From assembly GCA_024643345.1 (NCBI GenBank), contig JAHENB010000001.1:91356-155355 (forward strand): a stretch of DNA of 64,000 nucleotides. The letters are read 5' to 3'. A program made the translations under genes and the position numbers. The notes beneath the pieces are model-generated. The model worked only from the letters and a program-made list of their open reading frames with translations. It did no database searches and had not been told where the DNA came from. Source of the stretch: Maribacter sp. (GTDB lineage Bacteria > Bacteroidota > Bacteroidia > Flavobacteriales > Flavobacteriaceae). This document shows, one piece after another, positions 54,668 to 64,000 of the stretch (its first letter is position 1; the number at the start of each line of letters is the position of its first letter).

Positions 54668-56092
54668 TTACGAGAATTTTTTGGACAGGTCGTCTATATA
54701 CTTTTTGAATTGTTTATCGGTTTCAGCCAGGTTATCAACGGTCTTGCACGCATGTAGTACGGTCGCGTGGTCTCGTTTTCCGATTTGGGAGCCTATGCTC
54801 GCCAAAGAGGCCTTTGTAAATTTTTTGGCGAAGAACATGGCCAGTTGTCTTGCTTGTACAATGTGTCTTTTTCTGGTCTTTGATTGCAGCGTGGCTACAT
54901 CCATTTCGAAATAATCGGAAACCACTTTCTGTATATAGTCTATGGAAACCTCACGTTTGGTGTTCTTTACAAACTTCTCGACCACCATTTGTGCCAATTC
55001 CAGGGTTACTTCCTTTTTATTGAACGATGATTGGGCGATCAATGAAATGATGGCGCCTTCCAGCTCCCTAATATTGGTTTTGATGTGTTTTGCGACGTAA
55101 TCGATGATATCGTCTGGCATCTCAACCCCATCACGGTACAATTTGTTTTTCAAAATCGACACCCTGGTTTCATAGTCTGGTGTCTGCAATTCGGCAGATA
55201 GGCCCCATTTGAAACGCGACAACAACCGTTGCTCTATATCCTGCATATCCACGGGAGCCTTGTCGGATGTTAGGATGACCTGTTTTCCGTTTTGGTGCAA
55301 ATGGTTGAATATGTGGAAAAACACATCCTGGGTTCCCGATTTACCTGAAAGGAACTGCACGTCATCAATGATCAACACATCGATAAGTTGATAAAAATGG
55401 ATGAAATCGTTGCGGGTATTCTTCTTGACCGATTCAATATACTGCTGGGTAAATTTTTCCGCAGATATATAAAGTACAGTGCGTTCTGGATATTTATCTT
55501 TTATCTCGACCCCAATGGCATGTGCCAAGTGGGTTTTGCCCAGTCCCACGCCACCAAAAATCAACAAAGGGTTAAAAGAGGTGCCCCCGGGCTTGTTGGC
55601 CACCGCCATCCCGGCCGATCGCGCCAAACGGTTGGAGTCCCCTTCCAAAAAATTATCAAAATTATAATTGGGGTTGAGCTGAGATTCAATTTTAATATTC
55701 CTGATACCCGGAATCACGAAAGGATTCTTTAGTTCAGGGTTCTTTGACTTTATGGGCACATCCATTTCTTGCGGTATCATACTACCACGGTTGGAACTAG
55801 GGATCTTTTCAGTAAAAGGCTCCTTATTGCCATAGGTGTTCTCCATTTTTATGATGTACACCAATTTTGCAGTTTCCCCCAATTCCTTGGTAAGGGCTAC
55901 TTTCAATAACTTTACGTAATGCTCTTCGAGCCACTCATAAAAGAATTTGCTGGGCACCTGAATGCTCAATGCGTTTTCCGACAGCCTAACGGGCCGAATC
56001 GGCTCAAACCATGTTTTGAATGCCTGCGGTTGGATATTATCACGGATAAAAGCCAAACAATTGTTCCATACGGAATTAGCAGTAACACTCAT
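54668..56092 (-). CDS. dnaA: chromosomal replication initiator
   Basis: Binds the origin and opens it. The 474-residue protein has domain I (about 1-90), Walker A GGVGLGKTH near 175-183, Walker B LIIDDVQFLSG near 235-245, and the C-terminal signature KRDHATVLHACKTVDNL near 437-453. I searched the flanks for TTATCCACA-like DnaA boxes and saw none, so the origin is probably not directly here. The gene begins a minus-strand operon with the phosphatase and RsmI-like genes. Confidence 0.97.
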   Translation of the reverse strand: MSVTANSVWNNCLAFIRDNIQPQAFKTWFEPIRPVRLSENALSIQVPSKFFYEWLEEHYVKLLKVALTKELGETAKLVYIIKMENTYGNKEPFTEKIPSSNRGSMIPQEMDVPIKSKNPELKNPFVIPGIRNIKIESQLNPNYNFDNFLEGDSNRLARSAGMAVANKPGGTSFNPLLIFGGVGLGKTHLAHAIGVEIKDKYPERTVLYISAEKFTQQYIESVKKNTRNDFIHFYQLIDVLIIDDVQFLSGKSGTQDVFFHIFNHLHQNGKQVILTSDKAPVDMQDIEQRLLSRFKWGLSAELQTPDYETRVSILKNKLYRDGVEMPDDIIDYVAKHIKTNIRELEGAIISLIAQSSFNKKEVTLELAQMVVEKFVKNTKREVSIDYIQKVVSDYFEMDVATLQSKTRKRHIVQARQLAMFFAKKFTKASLASIGSQIGKRDHATVLHACKTVDNLAETDKQFKKYIDDLSKKFS

Positions 56093-56297
56093 TCTAAAAT
56101 TCTCTTATTTTGGTTAGTATTTTAACAGTCCGTAGGGCGAAATCAGACTGGAGAGGGCCTGCTTTTCATATTGGGACAAATATGTGAACAAAAAAACTAA
56201 AAAAAAAATGTAATACCATTGAATTTCAGATTTTTTTTCACCATGTTCGATTATCGATTTGTACTTTTCTAAATATAAATCTTTTACAACAAAGAAT

Positions 56298-56702
56298 ATG
56301 GATTTTAACGAATTTTCTTTTCGGGTGCGCTATTCCGAAACCGATCAAATGGGCGTGGTGTATCACGGGAATTATGCGCAATACTTGGAGATGGGAAGGG
56401 TAGAGTGGTTAAGGTCGCTCGGAATTTCCTACAAAAGCATGGAGGAAAATGGTATTATGCTTCCAGTAATTTCCCTCCGGATGGATTTCAAAAAATCCGC
56501 TACCTATGACGACCTGTTGTTCGTCGATACAAGGTTAAAAAAAACGCCTTCGGTAAGGATTGAGTTTGACTATAAAATTTACAATGAAGCCAGGGAAATT
56601 TTGGTAGAGGCGAACACCGTTTTGGTTTTCATCGATATGAAGAGCAAACGCCCTATTCGTTGTCCTGAATTTTTACTGGAAAAAATAGCTATGCAATCGT
56701 AA
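56298..56702 (+). CDS. hotdog-fold acyl-CoA thioesterase
   Basis: A 134-residue thioesterase of the 4-hydroxybenzoyl-CoA/YbgC type, from the ATG at 56298 (MDFNEFSFRVRY). The catalytic region RYSETDQMGVVYHGNYAQYLE (10-29) has the active-site Asp, and it ends in a beta-rich core. It may release short acyl-CoAs. Convergent with yigZ-like gene. Substrate unknown. Confidence 0.92.
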   Translation: MDFNEFSFRVRYSETDQMGVVYHGNYAQYLEMGRVEWLRSLGISYKSMEENGIMLPVISLRMDFKKSATYDDLLFVDTRLKKTPSVRIEFDYKIYNEAREILVEANTVLVFIDMKSKRPIRCPEFLLEKIAMQS

Positions 56703-56735
56703 TTCGATCAATCATTGCCCTTCTCTACCAAACTT

Positions 56736-57350
56736 TCATATCAAAACAGCAATTTGGGCCCCGGCCATGCCCTCCATTTGGGATCGTAACAAGCCGGCAT
56801 CGCTTTTGCGCACAGAAAGTGTCAGTTCGCACTTAGTTCCCGTTTTCTGTGCAATCAGATGCCACTTTTGTTGTTTAATGACGCGCATCAGCTGGTCGAA
56901 CTCGCGATAGCCGATGGTAATCCGGTATTGATCTTCATGCTCCCTTATAACGATATTGGAGGCATCGAGAGCCATTCTCGATGTGGTACGGTAGGCCAAT
57001 ATCAACCCGCCCTTTCCCAATTTGGTGCCACCAAATATGCGTACCACTGCAACCAGGACATTCGTAAGGCCCAAAGCGTTGAGTTGCCCTAAAATGGGAG
57101 CTCCGGCAGTATTTCTGGGTTCCCCGTCATCAAATGTGCGAATGTGGGCTTCGTCGAAGCCCAAACGCCATGCATAGCAGATGTGATTCGCCTTAGGATG
57201 AATTTTCCGTAGTTGTTCCAAGTATGTTTTTACCTGAACATCAGTTTTTATGGGAAAAACGTAGCCATAGAATTTGCTCTTCTTCTCTTTGTACTGCCTT
57301 ACTTCTGAAGGCTGGTCAACGGTTTTAAATACATAGTTAGGGTTATCCAT
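56736..57350 (-). CDS. YigZ/IMPACT family protein
   Basis: A 204-residue protein. The N-terminal domain (about 1-125) has HICYAWRLGF, FDDGEPRNTAGAPILG and VAVVRIFGGTKLGKGGLI, the highly conserved UPF0029 core; the C-terminal part is the ferredoxin-like domain. The start ATG at 57350 overlaps the upstream transporter stop by one base (TGATG). IMPACT in eukaryotes regulates Gcn2; the bacterial role is unclear. Confidence 0.93.
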   Translation of the reverse strand: MDNPNYVFKTVDQPSEVRQYKEKKSKFYGYVFPIKTDVQVKTYLEQLRKIHPKANHICYAWRLGFDEAHIRTFDDGEPRNTAGAPILGQLNALGLTNVLVAVVRIFGGTKLGKGGLILAYRTTSRMALDASNIVIREHEDQYRITIGYREFDQLMRVIKQQKWHLIAQKTGTKCELTLSVRKSDAGLLRSQMEGMAGAQIAVLI

Positions 57351-58213
57351 CAAAACAAAGCTACCAAAACGATACTTATGACCGCCAAACCAAGGCCAGC
57401 CCAGTTTTTGGCGCTCAATTGTTCCTTGAACAGTATTATCCCCATCAAAGTTGAAAACAATACCGTACCAACGTTGATAATAGTAAAGATCGAGGCACTG
57501 TTAAGCGCTTTGTTTTCAAGTGCCAGTAAAAGGAAATGAATGGTGAAATAATTGAAAGAACCTAGTATTATGCCGCCAACAAGATTTTTCAGGTTGATTT
57601 TTAAGGGTTTGCGTTTTGAATTGATCAGAATGAACAAAAGACCAGTAGTTCCCGCTGCCCCAAAGACCACTGCGGAGAATAATGGGAAATCTGCCGCGAC
57701 CATATTATTGGTCTGTAGGTATTTGATGCCGGCATCCACCATTCCCGACCCCATAAAAAGCAAGAGTGGCAATATCAGACTTTCAACTTTTACCGTAATG
57801 GTCCTGTTTTTGATCGACGAGAAATAGACCGCGGCCAATGCCAGAACAATGCCAATGACCTTTATAGTGCCCAATTCTTCCCGATACAGCAGCACGCCCA
57901 TCATGACCGGAATGACCAACGACATTTTGGCAGCTACGGAAGCCACAGAAACCCCCAGGTTTTGAGAAGTTTTGGCGGTAATGTTGAACACCACGATAAA
58001 TAGCATGCCCAAAGTCAATGTTCCCATAAACCAAGGCTTTGCCGGTAACTCGGAATAGTGAATCGGCCCGTCATAAAAAAAAGTGGCGAACAAACTGGCG
58101 GTAAAGTAATTGGTAATGATAGCGTAAAGGGTCTGGATCTTGAATCTTGAAAAAAGTTTGAATATTACGAACAAGGCGCTCGAGAAAAGCACGCACATAC
58201 TAAGTGGCAACAT
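57350..58213 (-). CDS. EamA/DMT family transporter
   Basis: A 287-residue drug/metabolite-type permease with about ten transmembrane helices in two EamA repeats; the first holds SVAAKMSLVIPVMMGVLLYRE and the second FTIINVGTVLFSTLMGIILFKE, matching repeat halves. It is placed between a HAD hydrolase and yigZ, 1-2 bp apart, in one operon with ribD. Substrate unknown. Confidence 0.9.
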   Translation of the reverse strand: MLPLSMCVLFSSALFVIFKLFSRFKIQTLYAIITNYFTASLFATFFYDGPIHYSELPAKPWFMGTLTLGMLFIVVFNITAKTSQNLGVSVASVAAKMSLVIPVMMGVLLYREELGTIKVIGIVLALAAVYFSSIKNRTITVKVESLILPLLLFMGSGMVDAGIKYLQTNNMVAADFPLFSAVVFGAAGTTGLLFILINSKRKPLKINLKNLVGGIILGSFNYFTIHFLLLALENKALNSASIFTIINVGTVLFSTLMGIILFKEQLSAKNWAGLGLAVISIVLVALF

Positions 58214-58214
58214 C

Positions 58215-58820
58215 CTATAATCGTGTTTTTAGTTCAACGATATCTTCACGACCTACCTGTAGGTTCCAACATTTGATGCCCAGTTTTTGAGCGGCATCGG
58301 TATTTTCTTTGGTATCGTCTACAAAGAAAGTTTCTTCGGGTTCCAATCGGTTTTCATCGAGAACAAATTGAAAAATTTCCAAGCTGGGTTTACGAAGTTG
58401 GATTTCATGGGATAGGTAGAATTTTTCAAAACTGTTTCTGAACCGATCAAATTTTTGTGCTCCCATGATATCTTGCACATGGGGAATATGCAAGGCATTT
58501 GTGTTGCTGAGCAAGAAAAGCCGGTATTGGGCCTCTTGCGCCAATTGTTCAATGAATTGGAGCCTATGATCGGGGAAATCGAGCAATATGGAATTCCAAA
58601 TATTGGTTATTTCGGCCATGGAGGCATTCGGATATACTGAGACCAATTGGGCAAGAAAAGCTTCCGAGTCGATCGCACCCACCTCGTACTGTTCATTAAG
58701 GGCATGCAATTTGGGTCCTAGGACCGATTTTCCGCCATATCTTACCATTTCACGGGTTACGACTTCCTTATCGAGATTTATGAAAATATCGCCAAAATCG
58801 AAGATGATGTTTTTAATCAT
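58215..58820 (-). CDS. HAD family hydrolase, YihX-like
   Basis: A 201-residue HAD-IA phosphatase. FDFGDIFINLD holds the nucleophile Asp9; the usual second Asp two residues on is Gly, as common in the YihX-like group. LLSNTNALH near 103-111, Lys in LRKPSLE near 138 and VDDTKENTDAA near 163-173 complete the site. It overlaps ribD by 8 bp, so it may supply the missing riboflavin-pathway phosphatase step; that is inference. Confidence 0.9.
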   Translation of the reverse strand: MIKNIIFDFGDIFINLDKEVVTREMVRYGGKSVLGPKLHALNEQYEVGAIDSEAFLAQLVSVYPNASMAEITNIWNSILLDFPDHRLQFIEQLAQEAQYRLFLLSNTNALHIPHVQDIMGAQKFDRFRNSFEKFYLSHEIQLRKPSLEIFQFVLDENRLEPEETFFVDDTKENTDAAQKLGIKCWNLQVGREDIVELKTRL

Positions 58821-59913
58821 TTCTATAATAGTTTAGGGTGTCTTTTCCGATTTTTTGGGATGCACACAATATACCTGGACACCTAGGGGCCACTATCCCT
58901 TTTTTAAAGGACTGTGAACCTATGAATACCCGGGCTTCATCCCAAAGGTCTGCCGTGAGGAAGTGCTGTAGCGTCTTTGCGCCACCTTCTACCAACATAC
59001 TGGTTATCTGACGTTCATGCAATGCGGTACAGATGGCATTGGACATATTTTCGGCCCAGTCCAGCACAACGTAATCGACCTCTTTCTTATACAAAGTGGC
59101 ATTGGCATTTTGCGTGATCAGCAAGGTTGGGGTACTTCCATCAAATATATGGAAATCGCCATTGATGTCCAGATTTTTGTCTACAACAATACGGATGGGG
59201 TTTGTGCCCTGCCATTGGCGCACGTCCAATTTTGGGTTATCCGCCAAAACTGTGTTCGTACCCACTAAGATGGCCTGTTCTTGGCTTCGCCACTGATGTA
59301 CCCTTTGCCTTGAGATGGTATTGGTGATCCAATAGGGTTTTGGGTCGCTTTCCCTTTTTTCATTGGCGGGAGCGATAAAACCGTCAAGGGTCTGGGCCCA
59401 CTTCAAAATGATATAAGGCCTCTTCCTTTCGTGAAAGGTTAAAAACCGTTTGTGGAGTTCCCTGCATTCATCTTCCATTAGACCAACCGATACCTCACAA
59501 CCAGAATCGATTAATTTTTGGATGCCATTTCCTGCAACTTTTTTATGCGGATCCAAGAGACCTATAACCACTCTAGGAATTTTGTGCTTTGCGATCAAAT
59601 CGGCACAAGGAGGTGTTTTTCCATAATGTGAACAGGGTTCAAGGGTGACATACAAGGTGGCCTCGCTTAAAAGCGATTTATCTTTTACAGCATTTATGGC
59701 GTTCACTTCGGCATGTGGACCACCATAAGCACTGGTATAACCTTCTCCTATGATATAGCCATGGTGTACAATAACGCATCCTACCATGGGATTGGGCGCG
59801 GTGGTGCCCAGTCCATTTTTAGCGATTTCCACACATCGCAACATGAAGTTGGCATCATGAATGTCCGGGTTTACTCGCTGATCGTAACGTATAGGTATGC
59901 GCTTTCGTTCCAT
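58813..59913 (-). CDS. ribD: bifunctional riboflavin deaminase/reductase
   Basis: Carries out deamination and reduction in riboflavin synthesis. In the 366-residue protein the deaminase zinc site is HAEVNAI near 68-74 and PCSHYGKTPPCAD near 93-105, and the reductase starts near 155 with LKWAQTLDGFIAP, ILVGTNTVLADNPKLD and MLVEGGAKTLQHFL. The first about 22 residues before NFMLRC are unusual (MERKRIPIRYDQRV); no closer ATG except Met24 exists. First gene of the ribD-HAD-DMT-yigZ operon, divergent from a GNAT gene. Confidence 0.95.
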   Translation of the reverse strand: MERKRIPIRYDQRVNPDIHDANFMLRCVEIAKNGLGTTAPNPMVGCVIVHHGYIIGEGYTSAYGGPHAEVNAINAVKDKSLLSEATLYVTLEPCSHYGKTPPCADLIAKHKIPRVVIGLLDPHKKVAGNGIQKLIDSGCEVSVGLMEDECRELHKRFLTFHERKRPYIILKWAQTLDGFIAPANEKRESDPKPYWITNTISRQRVHQWRSQEQAILVGTNTVLADNPKLDVRQWQGTNPIRIVVDKNLDINGDFHIFDGSTPTLLITQNANATLYKKEVDYVVLDWAENMSNAICTALHERQITSMLVEGGAKTLQHFLTADLWDEARVFIGSQSFKKGIVAPRCPGILCASQKIGKDTLNYYRND

Positions 59914-59998
59914 CGATTCAGAATTTTACCATTTTGGGCAATTCACTTATCTTCACGCGACAAAAATAGAATATTAATCATGATATTTTTTATGTCTT

Positions 59999-60487
59999 AT
60001 GGATAGGACCGTTATCAGGGAAATATGCCCAGAGGACAATCCTATGGTCGCCAAGGTAATCAGAAAGGTCATGGAAGACCTTGGGGTTCCCAAAGTGGGA
60101 ACGGCATATGCCGATAAAGCCCTTGACCACATGTTCGAGAACTATGATGTAGCCAAAGCAACTTATTTTGTGGTCGAAGAAAACGGCCGTATTTTGGGCT
60201 GTGCGGGCGTGGCACAGCTCGAAAATTACGAGGGAAACGTTTGTGAGCTTCAAAAAATGTATTTTTTGGAGGAGACCAGGGGAAGGGGATTGGGCCGTCA
60301 AATGATGGCAATATGTCTTGAAAGGGCAAAATATTTTGGTTTTGAAAAATGTTATCTTGAAACCATGCCCTATATGGAAGCCGCCCAGCGATTGTATGTT
60401 AAAACTGGATTCACCTATATAGATCGACCAATGGGAAATACCGGACATTATTCCTGTCCCGTCTGGATGATTAAAGACCTTGTATAA
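59999..60487 (+). CDS. GNAT family N-acetyltransferase
   Basis: A 162-residue acetyltransferase. The acetyl-CoA loop ETRGRGLGRQMMAICLERA lies near 92-110, and YMEAAQRLYVKTGFTY near 122-137. It is encoded between ribD (divergent) and prmC (same strand). Substrate unknown. Confidence 0.9.
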   Translation: MDRTVIREICPEDNPMVAKVIRKVMEDLGVPKVGTAYADKALDHMFENYDVAKATYFVVEENGRILGCAGVAQLENYEGNVCELQKMYFLEETRGRGLGRQMMAICLERAKYFGFEKCYLETMPYMEAAQRLYVKTGFTYIDRPMGNTGHYSCPVWMIKDLV

Positions 60488-60561
60488 CGTAGTCGTAATC
60501 AAGAATCATTTTCGTTTTTCCATACCCGTACGAATTGCCCCAAAACCCTAAAGTTGCCAAG

Positions 60562-61422
60562 ATGCGTTTAAGCGAGATCAAGACCATTTTCCACAAAGAA
60601 CTGGATGAATCCTACCCCAAAGAGGAAGTCGACAGTTTTTTTTATATACTGATCAAACATTTTCTAGGGTTAGAGCGTTTCGTGCTCGCCCTTCAGCCCC
60701 TGCTCATCATTTCAAAGGAAGAAGAACAGCCTTTGTTTGAGGCTTTGAGTGATTTGAAATTACAGAAGCCCATTCAATATATCATTGGCAAGGCACATTT
60801 CATGGAAATGGATTTTCTTGTTGACGAAGGGGTCTTGATACCTCGGCCTGAAACCGAAGATATGGTTCGTCTAATCTTAAACGATCTGGGCGAATTGCCG
60901 CAAAAAAAAGAGCGGTTTAAAATTTTGGATATAGGAACCGGTACAGGCTGCGTTGCCATTGCCCTTGCCCGAAATCTTCCCAGTGCTAAGATATTGGCCA
61001 TGGATATTTCTGTAAGGGCCCTGGATATTGCAGGGCGAAATGCCTTTAACAATGGGGTTAAAATCGAATTCCTGCTGGCCGATATACTAAAAATACCCCA
61101 ATGGGCACATAATTTCGATGTGATCGTTTCCAATCCGCCCTATGTTAGGGAATCCGAAAAGCGCGATATGAAATCGAATGTAAAAGATTATGAGCCCGGC
61201 TTGGCATTGTTCGTTTCAGATGAAGACCCCTTGGTTTTTTATAAGGCCATAATCAAGTTTTCAAAACACCACCTCCATCAAGGCGGGTACCTTTACCTGG
61301 AAATCAATGAATATTTGGCCGAAGAAACGAAAGCCCTTTTGGATGAACGAAATTTTACGGATATTGAACTTCGAAAAGATATTTTCGGGAAGGATCGTAT
61401 ACTTAAGTGCCGCCTAAAGTAA
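60562..61422 (+). CDS. prmC: release factor glutamine N5-methyltransferase
   Basis: Methylates the GGQ glutamine of RF1 and RF2. The 286-residue protein begins at the ATG at 60562 (MRLSEIKTIF). The N-terminal helical domain (about 1-90) precedes GVLIPRPETEDMV near 93-105, the SAM motif LDIGTGTGCVAIALA near 122-136, and the substrate motif SNPPYV with Asn190-Pro-Pro-Tyr. Length is normal. Confidence 0.96.
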   Translation: MRLSEIKTIFHKELDESYPKEEVDSFFYILIKHFLGLERFVLALQPLLIISKEEEQPLFEALSDLKLQKPIQYIIGKAHFMEMDFLVDEGVLIPRPETEDMVRLILNDLGELPQKKERFKILDIGTGTGCVAIALARNLPSAKILAMDISVRALDIAGRNAFNNGVKIEFLLADILKIPQWAHNFDVIVSNPPYVRESEKRDMKSNVKDYEPGLALFVSDEDPLVFYKAIIKFSKHHLHQGGYLYLEINEYLAEETKALLDERNFTDIELRKDIFGKDRILKCRLK

Positions 61423-61493
61423 TCCCAGGAATGGCCACCCAAATTGATTCAAAACTAATCGAAGCCACTGGCAAAGTGGGTCAAAAAAGATAA

Positions 61494-63497
<2,004 letters not shown>

Positions 63498-63534
63498 TTG
63501 AAGCGGGCAATATATTTTAAGCTTAATATAAATT

Positions 63535-64000
63535 ATGGAGATAGCACTTAAAAAAGCCTTAGGACCTTTAATGCTTTGGGGTCTCGGGGTCGGATATGTC
63601 ATATCGGGCATGTATTTCGGATGGAATTTGGGACTTGCCGAAGGGGGTACCTATGGCCTCGCGATCGCAACCTTCTTCATCATCATCATGTACGTCACCT
63701 TCACATTCAGCTATACCGAAATGGCTTGTGCCATACCGAGGGCCGGCGGTGCCTTCGAATACGCGAATCGGGGCCTGGGCAAACACCTTGGCTTTTTGGC
63801 GGGCATCGCCCAAAATATCGAATTCGTTTTTGCCCCGCCCGCCATAGCCGCGGCCATTGGGGCCTATTTACATTTGGTATATCCATCGATCGATTTGATT
63901 TTCTTTGCGGTCGGCGCCTATTTGATATTTACGGGCATCAATATCTTAGGGGTAAAATTGGCTGCCACTTTTGAACTGGTGATCACCATTTTGGCGGTAT
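63535..64000 (+). CDS. ethanolamine permease-like APC transporter, 5' part
   Basis: The first 155 residues of an amino-acid/polyamine/organocation family transporter, cut off by the window edge. It starts MEIALKKALGP and shows WGLGVGYVISGMYFGWNLGL (14-33), FTFSYTEMACAIPRAGGAF and AQNIEFVFAPPAIAAAIGAY, a pattern closest to ethanolamine permeases. At least four transmembrane spans are visible. Expected partners (ethanolamine ammonia-lyase) would be downstream outside the window. The assignment to ethanolamine is from recognised motifs. Confidence 0.85.
   Translation, partial: MEIALKKALGPLMLWGLGVGYVISGMYFGWNLGLAEGGTYGLAIATFFIIIMYVTFTFSYTEMACAIPRAGGAFEYANRGLGKHLGFLAGIAQNIEFVFAPPAIAAAIGAYLHLVYPSIDLIFFAVGAYLIFTGINILGVKLAATFELVITILAV

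Noticed and set aside
54668-56297. Replication origin next to dnaA
   Set aside because: No cluster of TTATCCACA-like boxes or AT-rich repeats was found around dnaA, so an origin call is not supported.

Overview
The window is a stretch of a Flavobacteriaceae (Bacteroidota) chromosome. The evidence is the many two-residue-spaced lipoprotein signals, two TonB-dependent receptors with N-terminal carboxypeptidase-regulatory domains, DUF4249, DUF4252, DUF4294 and DUF6095 families, a long GAPDH with an N-terminal extension, a SerB-SerA fusion, and promoters of the Bacteroidota type (TTG, about 20 bp, TAnnTTTG) instead of sigma70 hexamers. Start codons generally lack Shine-Dalgarno sequences, as usual for the phylum. 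I saw no rRNA, tRNA, CRISPR array, insertion sequence or prophage. Most of the window is housekeeping sequence; the exact genus cannot be fixed by eye (Muricauda/Maribacter-like is a guess).

Layout. 1-2700: two tandem S41 protease lipoproteins. 3011-5758: an operon of an ECF sigma factor, a small membrane protein that is probably its anti-sigma, and three DUF4252 proteins, preceded by a candidate ECF promoter. 5836-8683: purB, a HEAT-like protein and a sirtuin on the minus strand. 8733-10285: TrmH-like methyltransferase, a frameshifted SRPBCC relic and a VOC protein. 10287-16414 (minus): metallophosphoesterase, GH13 amylase lipoprotein, a carboxypeptidase-regulatory protein, a DEAD-box helicase and rdgB. 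16441-19386: methyltransferase, satD-DUF3307 pair with a striking repeated operator-like sequence, an internally deleted glycoside hydrolase relic, and an alpha/beta hydrolase. 19561-26884: SerB-SerA fusion, rlmH, nadC, yihY-like, DUF2147, priA. 27023-29050: LytTR regulator and the rpsF-rpsR-rplI operon. 29155-34342: Oar-like TonB receptor, DUF6495-like protein, hisS. 34334-39244: NUDIX, M42 peptidase, DUF4294, DUF6095, glycerate kinase, DUF4249. 39249-48579 (minus): TonB receptor, monomeric isocitrate dehydrogenase, rplS, trmD, GNAT, a coiled-coil membrane protein, GAPDH. 48696-53338: Do-type protease, dapF, GNAT, mltG, lysozyme-like protein. 53474-56092 (minus): RsmI-like methyltransferase, low-molecular-weight phosphatase, dnaA. 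56298-59913: thioesterase, then yigZ-DMT-HAD-ribD on the minus strand. 59999-64000: GNAT, prmC, ligA and the start of an ethanolamine-permease-like gene.

Functional themes are translation and RNA maintenance (rpsF, rpsR, rplI, rplS, trmD, trmH-like, rlmH, rsmI-like, prmC, hisS, deaD), DNA replication (dnaA, priA, ligA), central metabolism (purB, serBA, nadC, icd, gapdh, glycerate kinase, ribD, dapF) and envelope biology (S41 and Do proteases, MltG, lysozyme-like protein, TonB receptors, sigma/anti-sigma operon).

The least ordinary items are the sigma/anti-sigma/DUF4252 operon with a GTAAC-N16-CGTC promoter candidate, the 28-bp-period double operator abutting satD, two recognisable gene relics (an SRPBCC gene with a one-base deletion and a glycoside hydrolase reduced to its two ends), a sirtuin that has lost its zinc cysteines, and a 690-bp gap upstream of icd that may hold a third decayed gene. 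I found no clearly new multi-gene defence or mobile system.
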